Assembly (NCBI RefSeq): GCF_027943255.1 | Contig: NC_072893.1 | Span: 130,261,784 to 130,325,783, forward strand | Origin: Anastrepha obliqua | Taxonomy: Eukaryota; Arthropoda; Insecta; Diptera; Tephritidae | DNA: 64,000 bases | Direction: 5' to 3' | Shown here: positions 37,001 through 47,854 of the stretch, piece after piece | Position numbering within the stretch: the stretch's first letter is position 1 | Layout: each line of letters opens with the position of its first letter | Made by a program: the position numbers and the translations under genes | The notes under the pieces: generated by a model | What the model was told of the DNA's origin: nothing | Databases searched by the model: none | The model's input: the letters and a program-made list of their open reading frames with translations, nothing else

Positions 37001-38990
37001 TTTTTTACTTTTATAAAAACTTCTTTTTGAACTTATAATTTGCTTTTTACATATAATTTCAGTAAAAAATATAATTTGGTTTTATTAAACTTATCTTTTT
37101 TTCATTTTTAATTTTGATTGTTTTTTTTGTTGTTTTTTGAATGCATGATTTTTTCTTTTACATTACTTATTATTTCAAATTGTATTATTTTTGAATTTAT
37201 AATTTGTGCTCCAGCTTTTTCAATTATTAGTTTCTCACTAATATCTTATCGAAAATCTAATCTCTAATGACTTAAAACAATTTAAATTTCCATTTCAAAA
37301 TTTTTTTCTCAAGCTGATCATCAGTTACATTCCCCAAGCAAATACTTCGCAATACCTTAATTGCTTACATAATTTTTGACAATTTTCAAATTTCACCTCA
37401 AACCTATGCTTTTTCAATCCCTAAACCGCCTAATTGCTTTTCCAATTTCAACGTTAGAAAATATATACAAATACTTACATACCTACATACAAATATTAGA
37501 GTAAAACAGTAAATTTTAAGCAAGTACACAATTTAATCCCTAAGTTAAAGACTGATGGCGTTGTAAAGACGATTAAAGCGATTTATATATGTATGTGTAT
37601 AATAAGAATTAGCTCTAGGAAATCGAAAAAAATCCAGCATAATAACTAACACAAATCATAAGCGTAAGCAGATAGAGATATAATATAAAATTTAATTTGA
37701 AAAACAAAAGATAAAAAATAATTTCAAAATTGTAATAAAAATTTGTGTGTAATTAATTTTCACGCAAATTTGTGAAATTTTCAAAAAAAGTGAATTAAAA
37801 ATACAACAACTAATTGGTACTCTGAAGGGCAGCAAATTTTGCAAAACCAAAACTAAATAAGCAATCAGTGTGAAAAGTCTTGTGCAACTATCGGCAAGCG
37901 AAAAATATCATTAAATTTAAGTTTCTACTAAAAAATATTAAAATTAGTTGTGTAACAAAAGGAAAATGAACAAAAAAATCGAAGAAAATGAAAACGAGAA
38001 ATGTTCACATAGAAATGGAATCGCAGAAAAAGTGGGAACAACTTTACATATACATACATATTTAGGTAGTAAGCGTACTTAACGGTACTTTATAATAATA
38101 CAGACACACATTGAAAACTCAAAACAAATAGAATAGCCAATGGATGATAATAAAAAAGTGTAAATAGTTAACTGCAATTAATGAAATTTTGTTGAAAAGT
38201 GCCGCAAACAAGAAAATTTATTTTGTAAAAATGAGTTAAGCAATTTCGAAAGTATGAAGTCCTAGGCGACTAAATGCATACATATATTGGTTAATGGTAG
38301 AAAGCTCTGATAGATGGCGTAGAATATGAAAGATTCAAAAACACGAAATTTATTTATCTAAAACAAAGTTTTTATGCGAAGAGCTTAATTCGAAAAAAGT
38401 CGCCGAGATTATATAGTTTACCGTGCTTAGCTTTACACACTTATCGAGAAGCTTTCGTGTGCTCACAGCAAGCTTTTAGTCGCACTGGGCGATATTTTTA
38501 AATAAATGAAATTTTTGTATTACTTAATTTAACCATGAAGTGATGACATTTAAAATTAAATTTGTGTTATTGAGCAAAAGTCTGCACTTACTTGTACAAA
38601 CAACCAAATTAATGGAAGTTCTACGTGTTCAGAAAATAATCTTGGGCAGCGTGGAAGCTCTTTAGATTTTCACTCTCAAGATAAATAAGTGTTTGATTTC
38701 TTCTCTTGGTCCAAATTTGTATGTTTGTTGACAAAGAAGTTTTCAATTTTCATAAAAAGTTAAAATGCTTGCAATTGGTAAAAGCTTTCTTAGAATTACA
38801 CAAAGCTTATCCATAAATACAATTAATAAAGCTTACGACAGTTTACGGCTTAGCGCGTGAGCTTTCATATGCACTTGATAACTTTGCTAGCTTTATGTTT
38901 CCAAAATTTTAACAGATCTTCAGGCTTTAAAGCAATTTTTAAAAGCAAAGTTAAGATTCTTGCGAAATGTAGCAATATGTTGAGTTTTCT
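34046..38990. other. Very AT-rich DNA downstream of the GT92 gene, with probable 3' UTR
   Basis: The GT92 3' untranslated region must start at 34046. AATAAA appears at about 34831 and at several later places, so the cleavage site is not defined. From 35.5 to 37.2 kb the plus strand is extremely T-rich, with long runs of ATTTTT, TAATTTT and TTTTT. Two blocks around 35400-35510 and 36120-36230 share wording ('tttactactacgaa', then 'tactttcggaaaattgtatgtcgctg'), showing a duplication of about 720 bp spacing. No gene was recognised. Confidence 0.5.
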
Positions 38991-39590
38991 GTAGCTTTCC
39001 TAAAGAAAGAGCTTCTCCGCTTTGACAATTGCTCAATTTATTAAGTTTTTTAGAAATTTTGCACTTCGAAAAAGCTTTCATACTTTGACAGTAGATGCAG
39101 ATGGTAATTTTTCTGACTTTCAGAGCTTCTCCGCGGAAGAAAAATTGTTTACTGTTGATACAATTGTTTCTCAAGTTTTCCAGAATAGTCGCACTAGGAA
39201 GAGCTTCCATACTCTGACAGTTGATGTAATTAATAAGTTTTCTGGATTTTTCAAAGTTTCCAGGCAGAATAATGAGCTTTCCCACTTTTACTGTTGATAC
39301 AATTGCTCAGTTTCCTAGGATATTCAGAATTTTCGCACCTTGGGAAAAGCTTTGATACTTTGACAGATGGCCAGTCTTCGGATTTTTTTAGAGCTTTTAT
39401 GATGAAGAAAGAGCAGGTATGCTTTGAGTGCATATACAGTCTATCAGCTTTCGGAGTTTTCCAGAGCTTTCACCACGACGAAAGAGCTTTCTCACTATAT
39501 AAGTTGATGTAATTTATCAAGAAGATAAGTTTACCAGACCTTAAGCATCGAAAAAACAGCTTTCACATTTCGATGTAACTGTGTTGTTAT
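38990..39590. repeat. GAGCTTTC / CTTTGACAG minisatellite
   Basis: A unit of roughly 65-78 bp recurs: 'aaagagctt(t/c)c.(t/a)act(c/t)tgacagttgatgtaatt', then 'aagttttc.agaattttcgcac'. Copies start near 39005, 39070, 39123, 39198, 39273, 39345, 39390, 39480 and 39556. Because the unit keeps frame for a stretch, open frames appear on both strands (38920-39285 minus, 39022-39297 plus), but these are repeat artefacts with no domain. Confidence 0.65.
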
Positions 39591-41800
39591 GCTTTCCTTG
39601 CTTTTCCCTCGGTGTTTTTGTTAAATTTCTACGACATCTACCATCGCTGCCAGTACACCCACACATGCATACATACTTACTTATACTTAAATTACACTTG
39701 TAAATACTAAAATTTTTAGTTTACTTTTTGAAAGTACTAACAATGCGACACTTATTAAAGTTCTGCAAACTCGAGCGGAAATAAAAAAATATTTTTCTTA
39801 AAAAAACATTTTCTAACAAAATTTTCTTAAGAAAACAAACTTCTTAAAAAATTTTGTTTTATTAAAAATTTTTTTTTTATTTTTTATTAAAAAAATTTTT
39901 TTTATTAAATTTTTTTTTAATACAATTTCCAAAATATTCTAGAAAGAGCGCTGAAAGCCATTTATATATATTTCTTTTTTTTCATAAGCCTGGGTGTTCA
40001 TTTTTCGCACTCATTTTGTAAATAAAATATCTTAAGTTGATAAATCTTAGTCGATAAACGATTTTACATAATTTTATGTCGAAAATATTGTAAGTTTTGT
40101 AAAAGCTCTTTTAAGTTTAAGGATGAAGAAATGCATAATTACACAGCACTTCTCTTAAGCGTATCCCCATTTTTATAGCTATGGAGTTAGTACTCGTATA
40201 TTTTTATGTATTTACTTGCAATTTGTATGCTTTTGCTGCACGTGAAAAGTGAAAAAATTATTATAAACATTTGGTTAAATAAAAAAGGCAAACAATAAAC
40301 TTTCTTATATGCAGACCAGATCAGAAATACTGCTATTTTTTTATTCCAAAAATTGTATATTTAAATTTTTATTTTGTCTTTATTTTTCTTATTTTTGTTA
40401 ACAACAATTTTTGAAATAAAATATGAATGACATAATCGTTAAAAGAACGAAAAAATCATAAAAAAAGCAACTGCAAAAAGACGAGAAAAAAAGCAGCGTG
40501 CAACACAACCAGCACTCAGTATCAAAGTGTCAGTTAGTAATAAATAAATACATACCAACACGCATACATACTAAAGTATATACATACATACATACATGCG
40601 ATTAGTTAATATTTATAAAGAAAACTAATACAAAAGAATATCAGAATTTAATTAAACGTAAATTGTATAATCAATGGAAATGAAGTGATTTACATGTAAA
40701 TGAGCAAATAAATAATAAATGAAGAAATAATAAAAAAAATTAATAAAAAAATTGGTGGCAGTTTTTATTCACGCAAATTCCATGAATTTGAGACACAGCG
40801 ATATATAAATTGTTTTTTAAATATAATCAAACCGTTTGCCGTTTGGAGTCGACTTAAAACTGTAGGTCCCTCCATTTGTGGACAAACATTAAAATGCACG
40901 TCACAAATAGGAGGCGGAACTCGACTAAACACCTACATATTATTTAAAGCTATTTTAAAAAAATACAAAATTAAAATATTTGTTAAATTTGCCTGATTTT
41001 ACCCCACAATTCTTACGTTGAAGCCACTGCTGTAGACACGGCAACTTTCTTGTTGCTCACAAAATTGTCGCACAAAATTAAAGTTAAAAGTTGCCTAATT
41101 TCAAAAGCAGCATTAACGTAGCACGACTCTCAGCACTCTCTCATTCAGAGAATTCTCACTCTCTGCAAATTTTTTTCTCTTTTGGTTTGTGTTTTTGATA
41201 GTTTATATAGTTGGTAAGTGTTTATTTTAAATTTTTCCAACGAAGACACAAACCACCACTTTGACTATTTGAATATTATCTGCGCAGCGCAATAGTTCGG
41301 CTATAAACCATGCGGAGGCTACTCAGTGTTTTTCGCTACTACATCGCACCTCAAACTGTGCATGTGTGCAATTGCGAATGTGCGAATGTTTTGTTAAAAT
41401 GGAGAAACTACTCAGAGAATTTCGCTGCTACATTTGACATCAAACTGTGGCTCATCATCATAAATGTGTTCACTAATTTTTGTAATAGCAAAATTGGCGT
41501 TCCTTGAAAACGTAAATCGCCTTTTTTAGCTATGCTATATAAAAATAAATTTTGGTATCTGCGCATGTTAATTATTAAATACATTTTACAAAGTCGCTAC
41601 TACAGTGCACTTTAAACAGTGGACGAGTAGGTAACCAGCACTACGTGCCGGAAATTCTACCCGAGGCACGTTTTAAATGAGTTTCTGCAGAGAATGTTAA
41701 TTAACATGCAACAAAATGTTAATTAACATTGTCTGCTACAAACATTTCAAATCTCAATTGTACTAAAAATAGTTAACAGTAACATTTGCGATTTCTCATC
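39591..41800. other. Non-coding DNA, AT-rich, with CATACATA tracts
   Basis: CATA-rich microsatellite tracts occur at about 39660-39680 and 40560-40600. A SINE-like copy lies at 40.83 kb (separate entry). No coding exon was recognised; the 65-codon frame at 41310-41507 has no domain. The stem ATGTTAATTAACAT near 41696 and 41716 is a local palindrome in two copies. Confidence 0.4.
40826..40938 (+). repeat. Dispersed SINE-like repeat, copy 3 (plus)
   Basis: The blocks are CCGTTTGGAGTCGACTTAAA, 'actgtaggtccctccatttg', 'atgcacgtcacaaataggag' and 'gcggaactcgactaaacacc', in the order of the other copies. It is diverged in the GAGCTCGGCC box. Confidence 0.65.
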
Positions 41801-41803
41801 TCA

Positions 41804-42465
41804 TTAAGGGGGAACACCACTGTGATTTTTCAAAAAAATCAATTTTTTTGTTCGCATTTTCTTAAAGTAGATATATTCAAAAATATGTAAAAAATGTGTA
41901 ACTTAAAATCTTGAAAATTGACGAAGTTATACCCAATACAATAGTGCAGGTAGTGAGTTACAACGGCCAGTGAAAACTGTAAACGCGTTTTCCTCAAAAC
42001 GGCTTTTCTGACATTAATTTTTTTTTTTTAATTTTTGTCCATGTATTGGCTACAGTCGTCCATAGCCTTTCGAAAACAAAAAAAGGGTAATAACACAAAC
42101 TCATTTTTCAAACCTGCACCATTTTCTCAAAAAAAAAAAAATAGAAATAAAAAAACCGCCACGTACGACGATAGCCATTGATGTGTAGATTAAGAATTTT
42201 TTTGGTTTCTTGCTTTCAGATGATTTCTCTCCGCTGTATCGTGGCCACCAGGGTGCATCAGTTTTTTATGACGTCATTGCATTAATATTAATAAAAATTG
42301 TAATTTTTAATATTTTTTAATAAAAATTTTTGTCAGTATAGTTCAAGTTGAGTTTATTTAACATAAATAATAATTCGTTCGATCCTCAAATAATCATCCC
42401 TACTTATAAAAAAAATTCATGAAAATCACTAAATTTTCACGCGTTCACTGTGGTGTTCCCCTTAC
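41804..42465. mobile_element. Non-autonomous TTAA-flanked element, family 2, copy B
   Basis: The body (41808-42461) has the left end GGGGGAACACCACTGTGA and the right end inverted as GGGGAACACCACAGTGA. The left flank is TTAA; the right flank is TTAC, one change away. The interior block at about 42150-42290 is the reverse complement of one in the copy at 20.3-20.8 kb, so the family is real and the two copies have opposite internal orientation. No transposase is encoded. Confidence 0.8.
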
Positions 42466-43238
42466 ACATTCTCTGGTTTCTGTTCCAAAATTTTATGTAT
42501 ACGAAATTCAACAAATAAACACGCAGCATCTCAGGTACTCTTTGCAACACTTGGCCTCCTGGCTAAGAAATAATTTAAGGGATTTCGACAATGTGCGAGC
42601 ACATTTCTCGTATTTTTCGCCAGAAAAACGCAGCTTGAACATTTTTCGACACAAAATATGTACATATATATTTTTATTTAGCATATGCTTCTAACAATAT
42701 CTTCGCTTACTTCTATAGTACATGCTTATATATTCGACCATTGAGGGTTTTGTAAAGTCCTTAGAAACGTGCGTCTTACCGGATATTTTAACAATTTTTT
42801 TTTACACAATTTTAAATATATACAAGGTATTAAAGCGATTTTTACACACTTAAAATATTTGCACACACAAATTCATACACAAACAGTGACTTATTACTTA
42901 CATAGCTTACTTTAACATATATACATACAAAATATTCTTTAGTATGTACTTGGAGGATGACAACATTCGTTGAAGTTGCAGCTTCGAAGCGGATTTCACA
43001 ATGTAATGTAGTTAATTTATGAATTGTAATTCCTATCTTGATAGTTTTTGTATATAAAATATAAAAAAAAACATTGAAGGAAATTAATTAAAAAAACTTC
43101 AGTTAAAAATTCCTAAAACATCACTTTCAAGAAAAATTACGCTTTGTTAAGCACAAATGCTAATGATCCTCAAAAATGTAAAGTATGCATATTTATATAT
43201 ATTTATCTGCATATAATTTTATTTACTAATGCTATCAA
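42466..43238. other. Non-coding DNA, nothing recognised
   Basis: AT-rich with TATACATA-type tracts near 42655-42670 and 42915-42935. The open frame at 42419-42694 starts inside the preceding element's end and has no domain. Confidence 0.4.
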
Positions 43239-43240
43239 TA

Positions 43241-43720
43241 TAAGGGGTTAGGGGTTGTCAGAATTTTCCGAAAATTGGATTTTATTTTGTATTTTCTTAA
43301 AGTATACTATCTTAAAAATATTGTGTGAAAATTTGAAGTGACTCCGACAAATACTTTTCGAGTTATTCAACAATTAGCAAAGGGCGCTCGGGAGCTCCGG
43401 AGCAGATATCACAACTTTAAATGCGTTTTTCTCAAAACTATGTTTTTTGAACTGGTGATCACTGTAACTTTAAAACCGCTTAGGAGATTTCAAACAGATT
43501 TTGAAAAACATAAAAACTCGTCCCTGATCGAAGAAATTTTTTTTTCAAAAATTTCAATTTTTTTTAAACCATTAATTGTCGGTTTTTTTCTCGAAAATCT
43601 GAAAAATATTTCCTGCGGCCGCTATATTGTTAGTTTTAAAAAAATAAAAGCTTCAATCAGGTACATGATTATCTGAATCTCCAGGAACGTGTGATGATCA
43701 CCGCAAGGGACTTCTGGAAA
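43241..43720. mobile_element. One-ended relic of a GGGGTTA-type inverted-repeat element
   Basis: The start TAAGGGGTTAGGGGTTGTC and the phrases 'gcgtttttctcaaaacta' and 'agattttgaaaaac' resemble the element at 59.56-60.30 kb (ends GGGGTTAGGCCACTC, interior 'tttatctcaaaacgtg'). No matching right end was found before the mariner fragment at 43.8 kb, so it appears truncated. The plus-strand frame at 43338-43676 is a by-product. Confidence 0.5.
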
Positions 43721-43811
43721 AACGGGCTCCACACAAGCTGCGATAACTTTTACAATTATAAATATATTATATTTTTAAAATGTTGCTAAAGTCAAGGTAA
43801 AACATCATGTA

Positions 43812-43930
43812 ACAGGTCAGTCTAAAGTTCGTGCGTTTTTACCCATAATTTCACTTTTGTATGATTTTTGCATACAAAAAATTATTCGCGGAATATAACG
43901 GAACTTTTTATATTTTCTTTGATATATTGT
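43812..43930. mobile_element. Mariner end fragment
   Basis: 'caggtcagtctaaagttcgt' followed by GCGTTTTTACC is a mariner-type terminal inverted repeat. It shares AGTTCGTGCG(G)TTTTT with the fragment at 13482. About 120 bp of the following leader-like sequence remain, with no transposase code. The element is broken by the hAT-like relic that starts at about 43934. Confidence 0.55.
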
Positions 43931-43933
43931 GCA

Positions 43934-44800
43934 CAGTGATGGTAAATGTAGGGAAAATTCCCTACATGTAGGGATTTTTGTCGAAAAAGAAGGACAGATT
44001 TTTTTTAAATTCTGTAAATGTAGGGAATTTTCAAAAAGGACAGAAAAAATTTAAAAATAGCGGGAAGAATTAAAAAAGTTCATTTCAAATAAAAAGCCGC
44101 TGTAAGATTTCATGCCAGTGTTTTTTTCCTTATAGCAGCATACTTTTAAAGCGTTTATACGTCCACATTGCCATTTTTTCCTTCGTGAACGCTAACGCGA
44201 TTTTTTCTTCGCGCGAAAATTGTTAGTTGTCCCATGTTTTCTGGTGCTTTTCACTTTTGAAGTAAGTTTGCAATTATTTTAGTTTTAGCTTTTTTTATAT
44301 TTAAAATTTATATATTTTACAGAAATGAGCTCCTCCTCTTCAACTGACTCTTCGGAGGAACACCAGGAGAAAAATTCAAGTATCGGAAACAAAAGTTCAA
44401 TAACAAGTGGCTTGAAGACGACAATTTTAGTGGCTGGTTGAAAGCTGTGGCTAACGATCCATTTAAATGCAAATGCGCTGAGTGCGATAAAGTTCTGAAC
44501 TGCGGTAATTCTGATTTGCAGAAGCACGCCGAAGCAAAAATGTACCAAACAAATATCAAGACAATAAAAAAGACACCTAAAATAAACAGTTTTATTAAGA
44601 AAAAGCCGATTAAACCAAATGGTTCCAGAAATTTTGAAATAAAACTTAGCATGTCCTTCGCTGAGCGTAATGTCGCGCTGCGAGGGGTGGACCATTTAAT
44701 CCCAATCTTAAAAGTAATCGTGCCGGATTCTGAAAAAATAGAAACTCTGTCTTATTTTAAACAGAACTTAATGTAATGAAAAAGTCTAATTTTTAGTTTT
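43934..44800 (+). pseudogene. hAT-like transposon relic with BED-type zinc finger
   Basis: The 5' end CAGTGATGG at 43934 fits hAT termini. A protein region starts at ATG 44325 (Ser-rich), shifts frame once within an A-run near 44371-44375, and continues 'KWLEDDNFSGWLKAV' then 'CKCAECDKVL' and 'DLQKHAEAK' (about 44470-44540). This Cys2-His pattern is a BED-type finger as found at the N-terminus of some hAT transposases. The frame runs to a stop at 44776 without the catalytic core or dimerisation domain. The copy is thus truncated and frameshifted. Confidence 0.65.
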
Positions 44801-44861
44801 TTTGCTGAATTTTTCTTTATATATGTGTTTATAATATAATAAATATGTGTATTTACGAGTA

Positions 44862-47825
44862 TATGGAGGATGGTTCCATGTGTAGAAGTCCACGCAAGTG
44901 GGGAAAGTTACTGATCGCCATTCACTTGGGAGTGGCCAGGACGATTCTTCTACATATGGTTCAAGCAGCTCACAACGGCCGGGATTAGCCCACGTATCCT
45001 CGGGTAGCTTCCGAACACCCGTTCGGGAGTGAGCTAACGTGAGAAGGCGAAGCAAATCCCCCGCAATGAAAAGAATTAACAAGCCTCAGATGAGAACTGC
45101 CTTTACTGATGACGACCCCTGCAAACGAAATAAGGAATATGATTTGAGGGCATGCACCTGGAATGTCCGGTCCCTTAATGGGGAAGGTGCCTCTGCCCGG
45201 CTGGTTGATGTCCTCGTGAGAGTAAAGGCTGACATCACTGCCATCCAAGAGATGCGATGGACGGGGCAAGGTAAGAAAACCATAGGACCTTGCGACGTCT
45301 ACTACAGCTGCCATGTAAAGGAGCGCAAATTTGGTGTCGGATTTGTTGTGGGAGAGAGACTTCGTCGTCAAGTACTGTCGTTCACTCCGGTGGACGAGCG
45401 TCTCGCAATAATCCGCATCAAAGCGCGATTTATTAACATCTCGCTAATTTGCGCCCACGCCCCGATGGAAGAGAAGGACAACGCGACCAAAGATTCCTTC
45501 TATGAGCGCTTGGAACGTTCCTATGAGCGCTGCCCCCGCCACGACATAAAAATCGTGCTTGGCGACTTCAACGCCAGGGTGGGCAAGGAGGGAATTTTTG
45601 GTCCCACAGTCGGAAAATTCAGCCTGCACAACGAAACATCCGGTAACGGACAGAGGCTGATCGACTTCGCCGGGGCCCGAAACATGGTAGTCTGCAGCAC
45701 CAGATTCCAGCATAAAAAGATACACCAAGCTACCTGGCTGTCTCCTGATCGAAAAACGCGAAACCAGATCGATCATGTCGTGATAGATGGAAGACACGCT
45801 TCTAGTGTATTAGATGTACGCACGATCCGAGGACCCAACATCGACTCGGATCATTACCTTGTTGCAGCCAAACTGCGCACCCGCCTCTGTGCAGCAAAAA
45901 ATGTACATCTACCTACGCAAAGAATGTTCAACATCGAAATTCTGCAATCACAACAGACAGCCAGAAGACTCGCCACTCGACTCTCAATCTTGCTCTCACA
46001 GACCACTGCCCAACAAACCAGCATGCGCGAGCAATGGAGCAACATTTCTCGTTCCCTACGTACCGCTGCCGAAGAAGAAATCGGATTCCGGCGAGCCCGA
46101 AAAAACAATTGGTACGACGAGGAATGTCATGCTGCCGCAGAAAGAAAGGATGCCGCCTATAGAGCCACGCTGCGATCGGGCGCAACGCGAGCCATGTGGG
46201 ATCGCTACCGAGAGCTGAAAAAGGAAGAGAGACGTATTATCCGAGAGAAGAAACGAGAGGCCGAAATACGTGAGTGCGAAGAGCTTGAGATGCTGGCCAA
46301 CAGGAACAACGCCCGAAAATTCTACCACAAAGTTCGGCATCTTACAGAAGGTTTCAAGACCGGGGCGTTTTCCTGTAAGAACAAAGACGGCGAACTGGTG
46401 ACTGACATACAGAGCAATCTTAAATTATGGAGGGAACACTTCTCGAACCTATTAAACAGTGACAGCTGCGCATGCCACCGAGAAAGTGAAGATCCCGATA
46501 CCCCAATCGTTGACGACGGAATTGTCGTTCCGCTACCCGATCATGACGAGGTGAGAATAGCGATAACGCGTCTAAAGAACAACAAAGCCGCGGGCGCCGA
46601 CGGACTGCCGGCTGAGCTATTCAAACATGGCGGCGAGGAGCTGGTAAGGTGCATGCATCAGCTCCTATGCAGAATATGGTCGGATGAAAACATGACTGCC
46701 GATTGGAATTTAAGTGTGCTCTGCCCAATCCATAAGAAGGGCGATCCTGCAATTTGTGCCAATTACCGCGGGATTAGTCTTCTAAATATCGCCTATAAGG
46801 TTCTAGCAAGCGTATTGTGTGAAAGGCTGAAGCCCACCGTCAACCAACTGATTGGACCTTATCAGTGTGGCTTCAGACCTGGAAAGTCTACCATCGACCA
46901 AATATTCACAATACGCCAAATCTTGGAAAAGACCCATGAAAGGAGAATCGACACACACCATCTTTTCGTCGATTTCAAAGCTGCATTCGACAGTAGGGAA
47001 AGGAGTTACCTGTATGCCGCTATGTCTGAATTTGGTATCCCCGCAAAACTAATACGGCTATGTAAGATGACGTTGCTCAACACCAGCAGCGCTGTCAGAA
47101 TTGGGAAGGACCTCTCCGAGCCATTCGATACCAAACGAGGTTTCGGACAGGGTGACTCGCTGTCGTGTGACTTCTTTAACCTGATGTTGGAGAGCATCGT
47201 ACGAGCCGCAGAACTTAATCGCTCAGGCACAATTTTTTATAAGAGCGTACAATTGCTGGCGTATGCCGATGATATTGACATCATCGGCCTTAACAACCGC
47301 GCTGTTAGTTCTGCCTTCTCCAAACTGGATAAAGAGGCAAAGCGAATGGGTTTGGTGGTGAACGAGGACAAAACGAAGTACCTCCTGTCTTCAAACAAAC
47401 AGTCGGCGCACTCGCGTATCGGCACCCACGTCACTGTTGACAGATATAATTTTGAGGTCGTAAAAGACTTCGTGTATTTAGGAACCAGCATTAACACCGA
47501 TAACAATGTCAGCCTTGAAATCCAACGTAGAATCTCTCTTGCCAACAAGTGCTACTTTGGACTAAGTAGGCAATTGAGCAGTAAAGTCCTCTCTCGTCGA
47601 ACAAAACTAACACTCTACAAGACTCTCATCATGCCCGTCCTAACGTATGGCGCAGAAGCTTGGACGATGACGACATCCGATGAAGCGACGCTTGGAGTGT
47701 TCGAGAGAAAGATTCTGCGTAAGATTTTTGGACCTTTGCACGTTGGCAACGGCGAATATCGTAGACGATGGAATGATGAGCTGTATGAGCTTTACGACGA
47801 CATAGACATAGTGATTTTAATCGCG
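44862..47825 (+). mobile_element. RTE-clade non-LTR retrotransposon, 3' end lost
   Basis: It comprises a short GC-richer leader from about 44862, a 935-codon frame at 45039-47846, and no intact 3' end. The order endonuclease - reverse transcriptase is that of RTE elements. The body is base-compositionally distinct from its AT-rich surroundings. Sequence matching the last ~90 residues of the family (seen in relics at 9.7, 25.1 and 56.1 kb) is missing, because homology ends near 47815, where a mariner relic begins. Confidence 0.88.
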
Positions 47826-47846
47826 GATAGAAGTACGTGTTGTTAA
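45039..47846 (+). CDS. RTE LINE polyprotein: APE-type endonuclease and reverse transcriptase
   Basis: Enzyme of a self-copying retroelement: the endonuclease nicks target DNA and the reverse transcriptase copies the element RNA onto the nick. The apurinic-type endonuclease spans about residues 30-280, with 'CTWNVRSLNG', 'IQEMRWTG', 'VLGDFNARVG' (about 173-180) and 'IDSDHYLV' (about 268-275), holding the expected catalytic Asn, Glu, Asp and His. A basic linker follows. The reverse transcriptase (about 490-780) shows 'NNKAAGADGLPAELF', 'PIHKKGDP', 'YRGISLLN', 'FRPGKST', 'GFGQGDSLSC' and the catalytic YADD (about 742-745). The last ~10 residues (ILIADRSTCC) are not RTE but read-through into adjoining DNA. 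There are no internal stops, so truncation is relatively recent. Confidence 0.9.
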   Translation: MRRRSKSPAMKRINKPQMRTAFTDDDPCKRNKEYDLRACTWNVRSLNGEGASARLVDVLVRVKADITAIQEMRWTGQGKKTIGPCDVYYSCHVKERKFGVGFVVGERLRRQVLSFTPVDERLAIIRIKARFINISLICAHAPMEEKDNATKDSFYERLERSYERCPRHDIKIVLGDFNARVGKEGIFGPTVGKFSLHNETSGNGQRLIDFAGARNMVVCSTRFQHKKIHQATWLSPDRKTRNQIDHVVIDGRHASSVLDVRTIRGPNIDSDHYLVAAKLRTRLCAAKNVHLPTQRMFNIEILQSQQTARRLATRLSILLSQTTAQQTSMREQWSNISRSLRTAAEEEIGFRRARKNNWYDEECHAAAERKDAAYRATLRSGATRAMWDRYRELKKEERRIIREKKREAEIRECEELEMLANRNNARKFYHKVRHLTEGFKTGAFSCKNKDGELVTDIQSNLKLWREHFSNLLNSDSCACHRESEDPDTPIVDDGIVVPLPDHDEVRIAITRLKNNKAAGADGLPAELFKHGGEELVRCMHQLLCRIWSDENMTADWNLSVLCPIHKKGDPAICANYRGISLLNIAYKVLASVLCERLKPTVNQLIGPYQCGFRPGKSTIDQIFTIRQILEKTHERRIDTHHLFVDFKAAFDSRERSYLYAAMSEFGIPAKLIRLCKMTLLNTSSAVRIGKDLSEPFDTKRGFGQGDSLSCDFFNLMLESIVRAAELNRSGTIFYKSVQLLAYADDIDIIGLNNRAVSSAFSKLDKEAKRMGLVVNEDKTKYLLSSNKQSAHSRIGTHVTVDRYNFEVVKDFVYLGTSINTDNNVSLEIQRRISLANKCYFGLSRQLSSKVLSRRTKLTLYKTLIMPVLTYGAEAWTMTTSDEATLGVFERKILRKIFGPLHVGNGEYRRRWNDELYELYDDIDIVILIADRSTCC

Positions 47847-47854
47847 AAAATAAA

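Noticed and set aside
38920..39297. Open frames on both strands of the minisatellite
   Set aside because: They arise from repeat units whose lengths keep frame locally; neither product has a recognisable domain.
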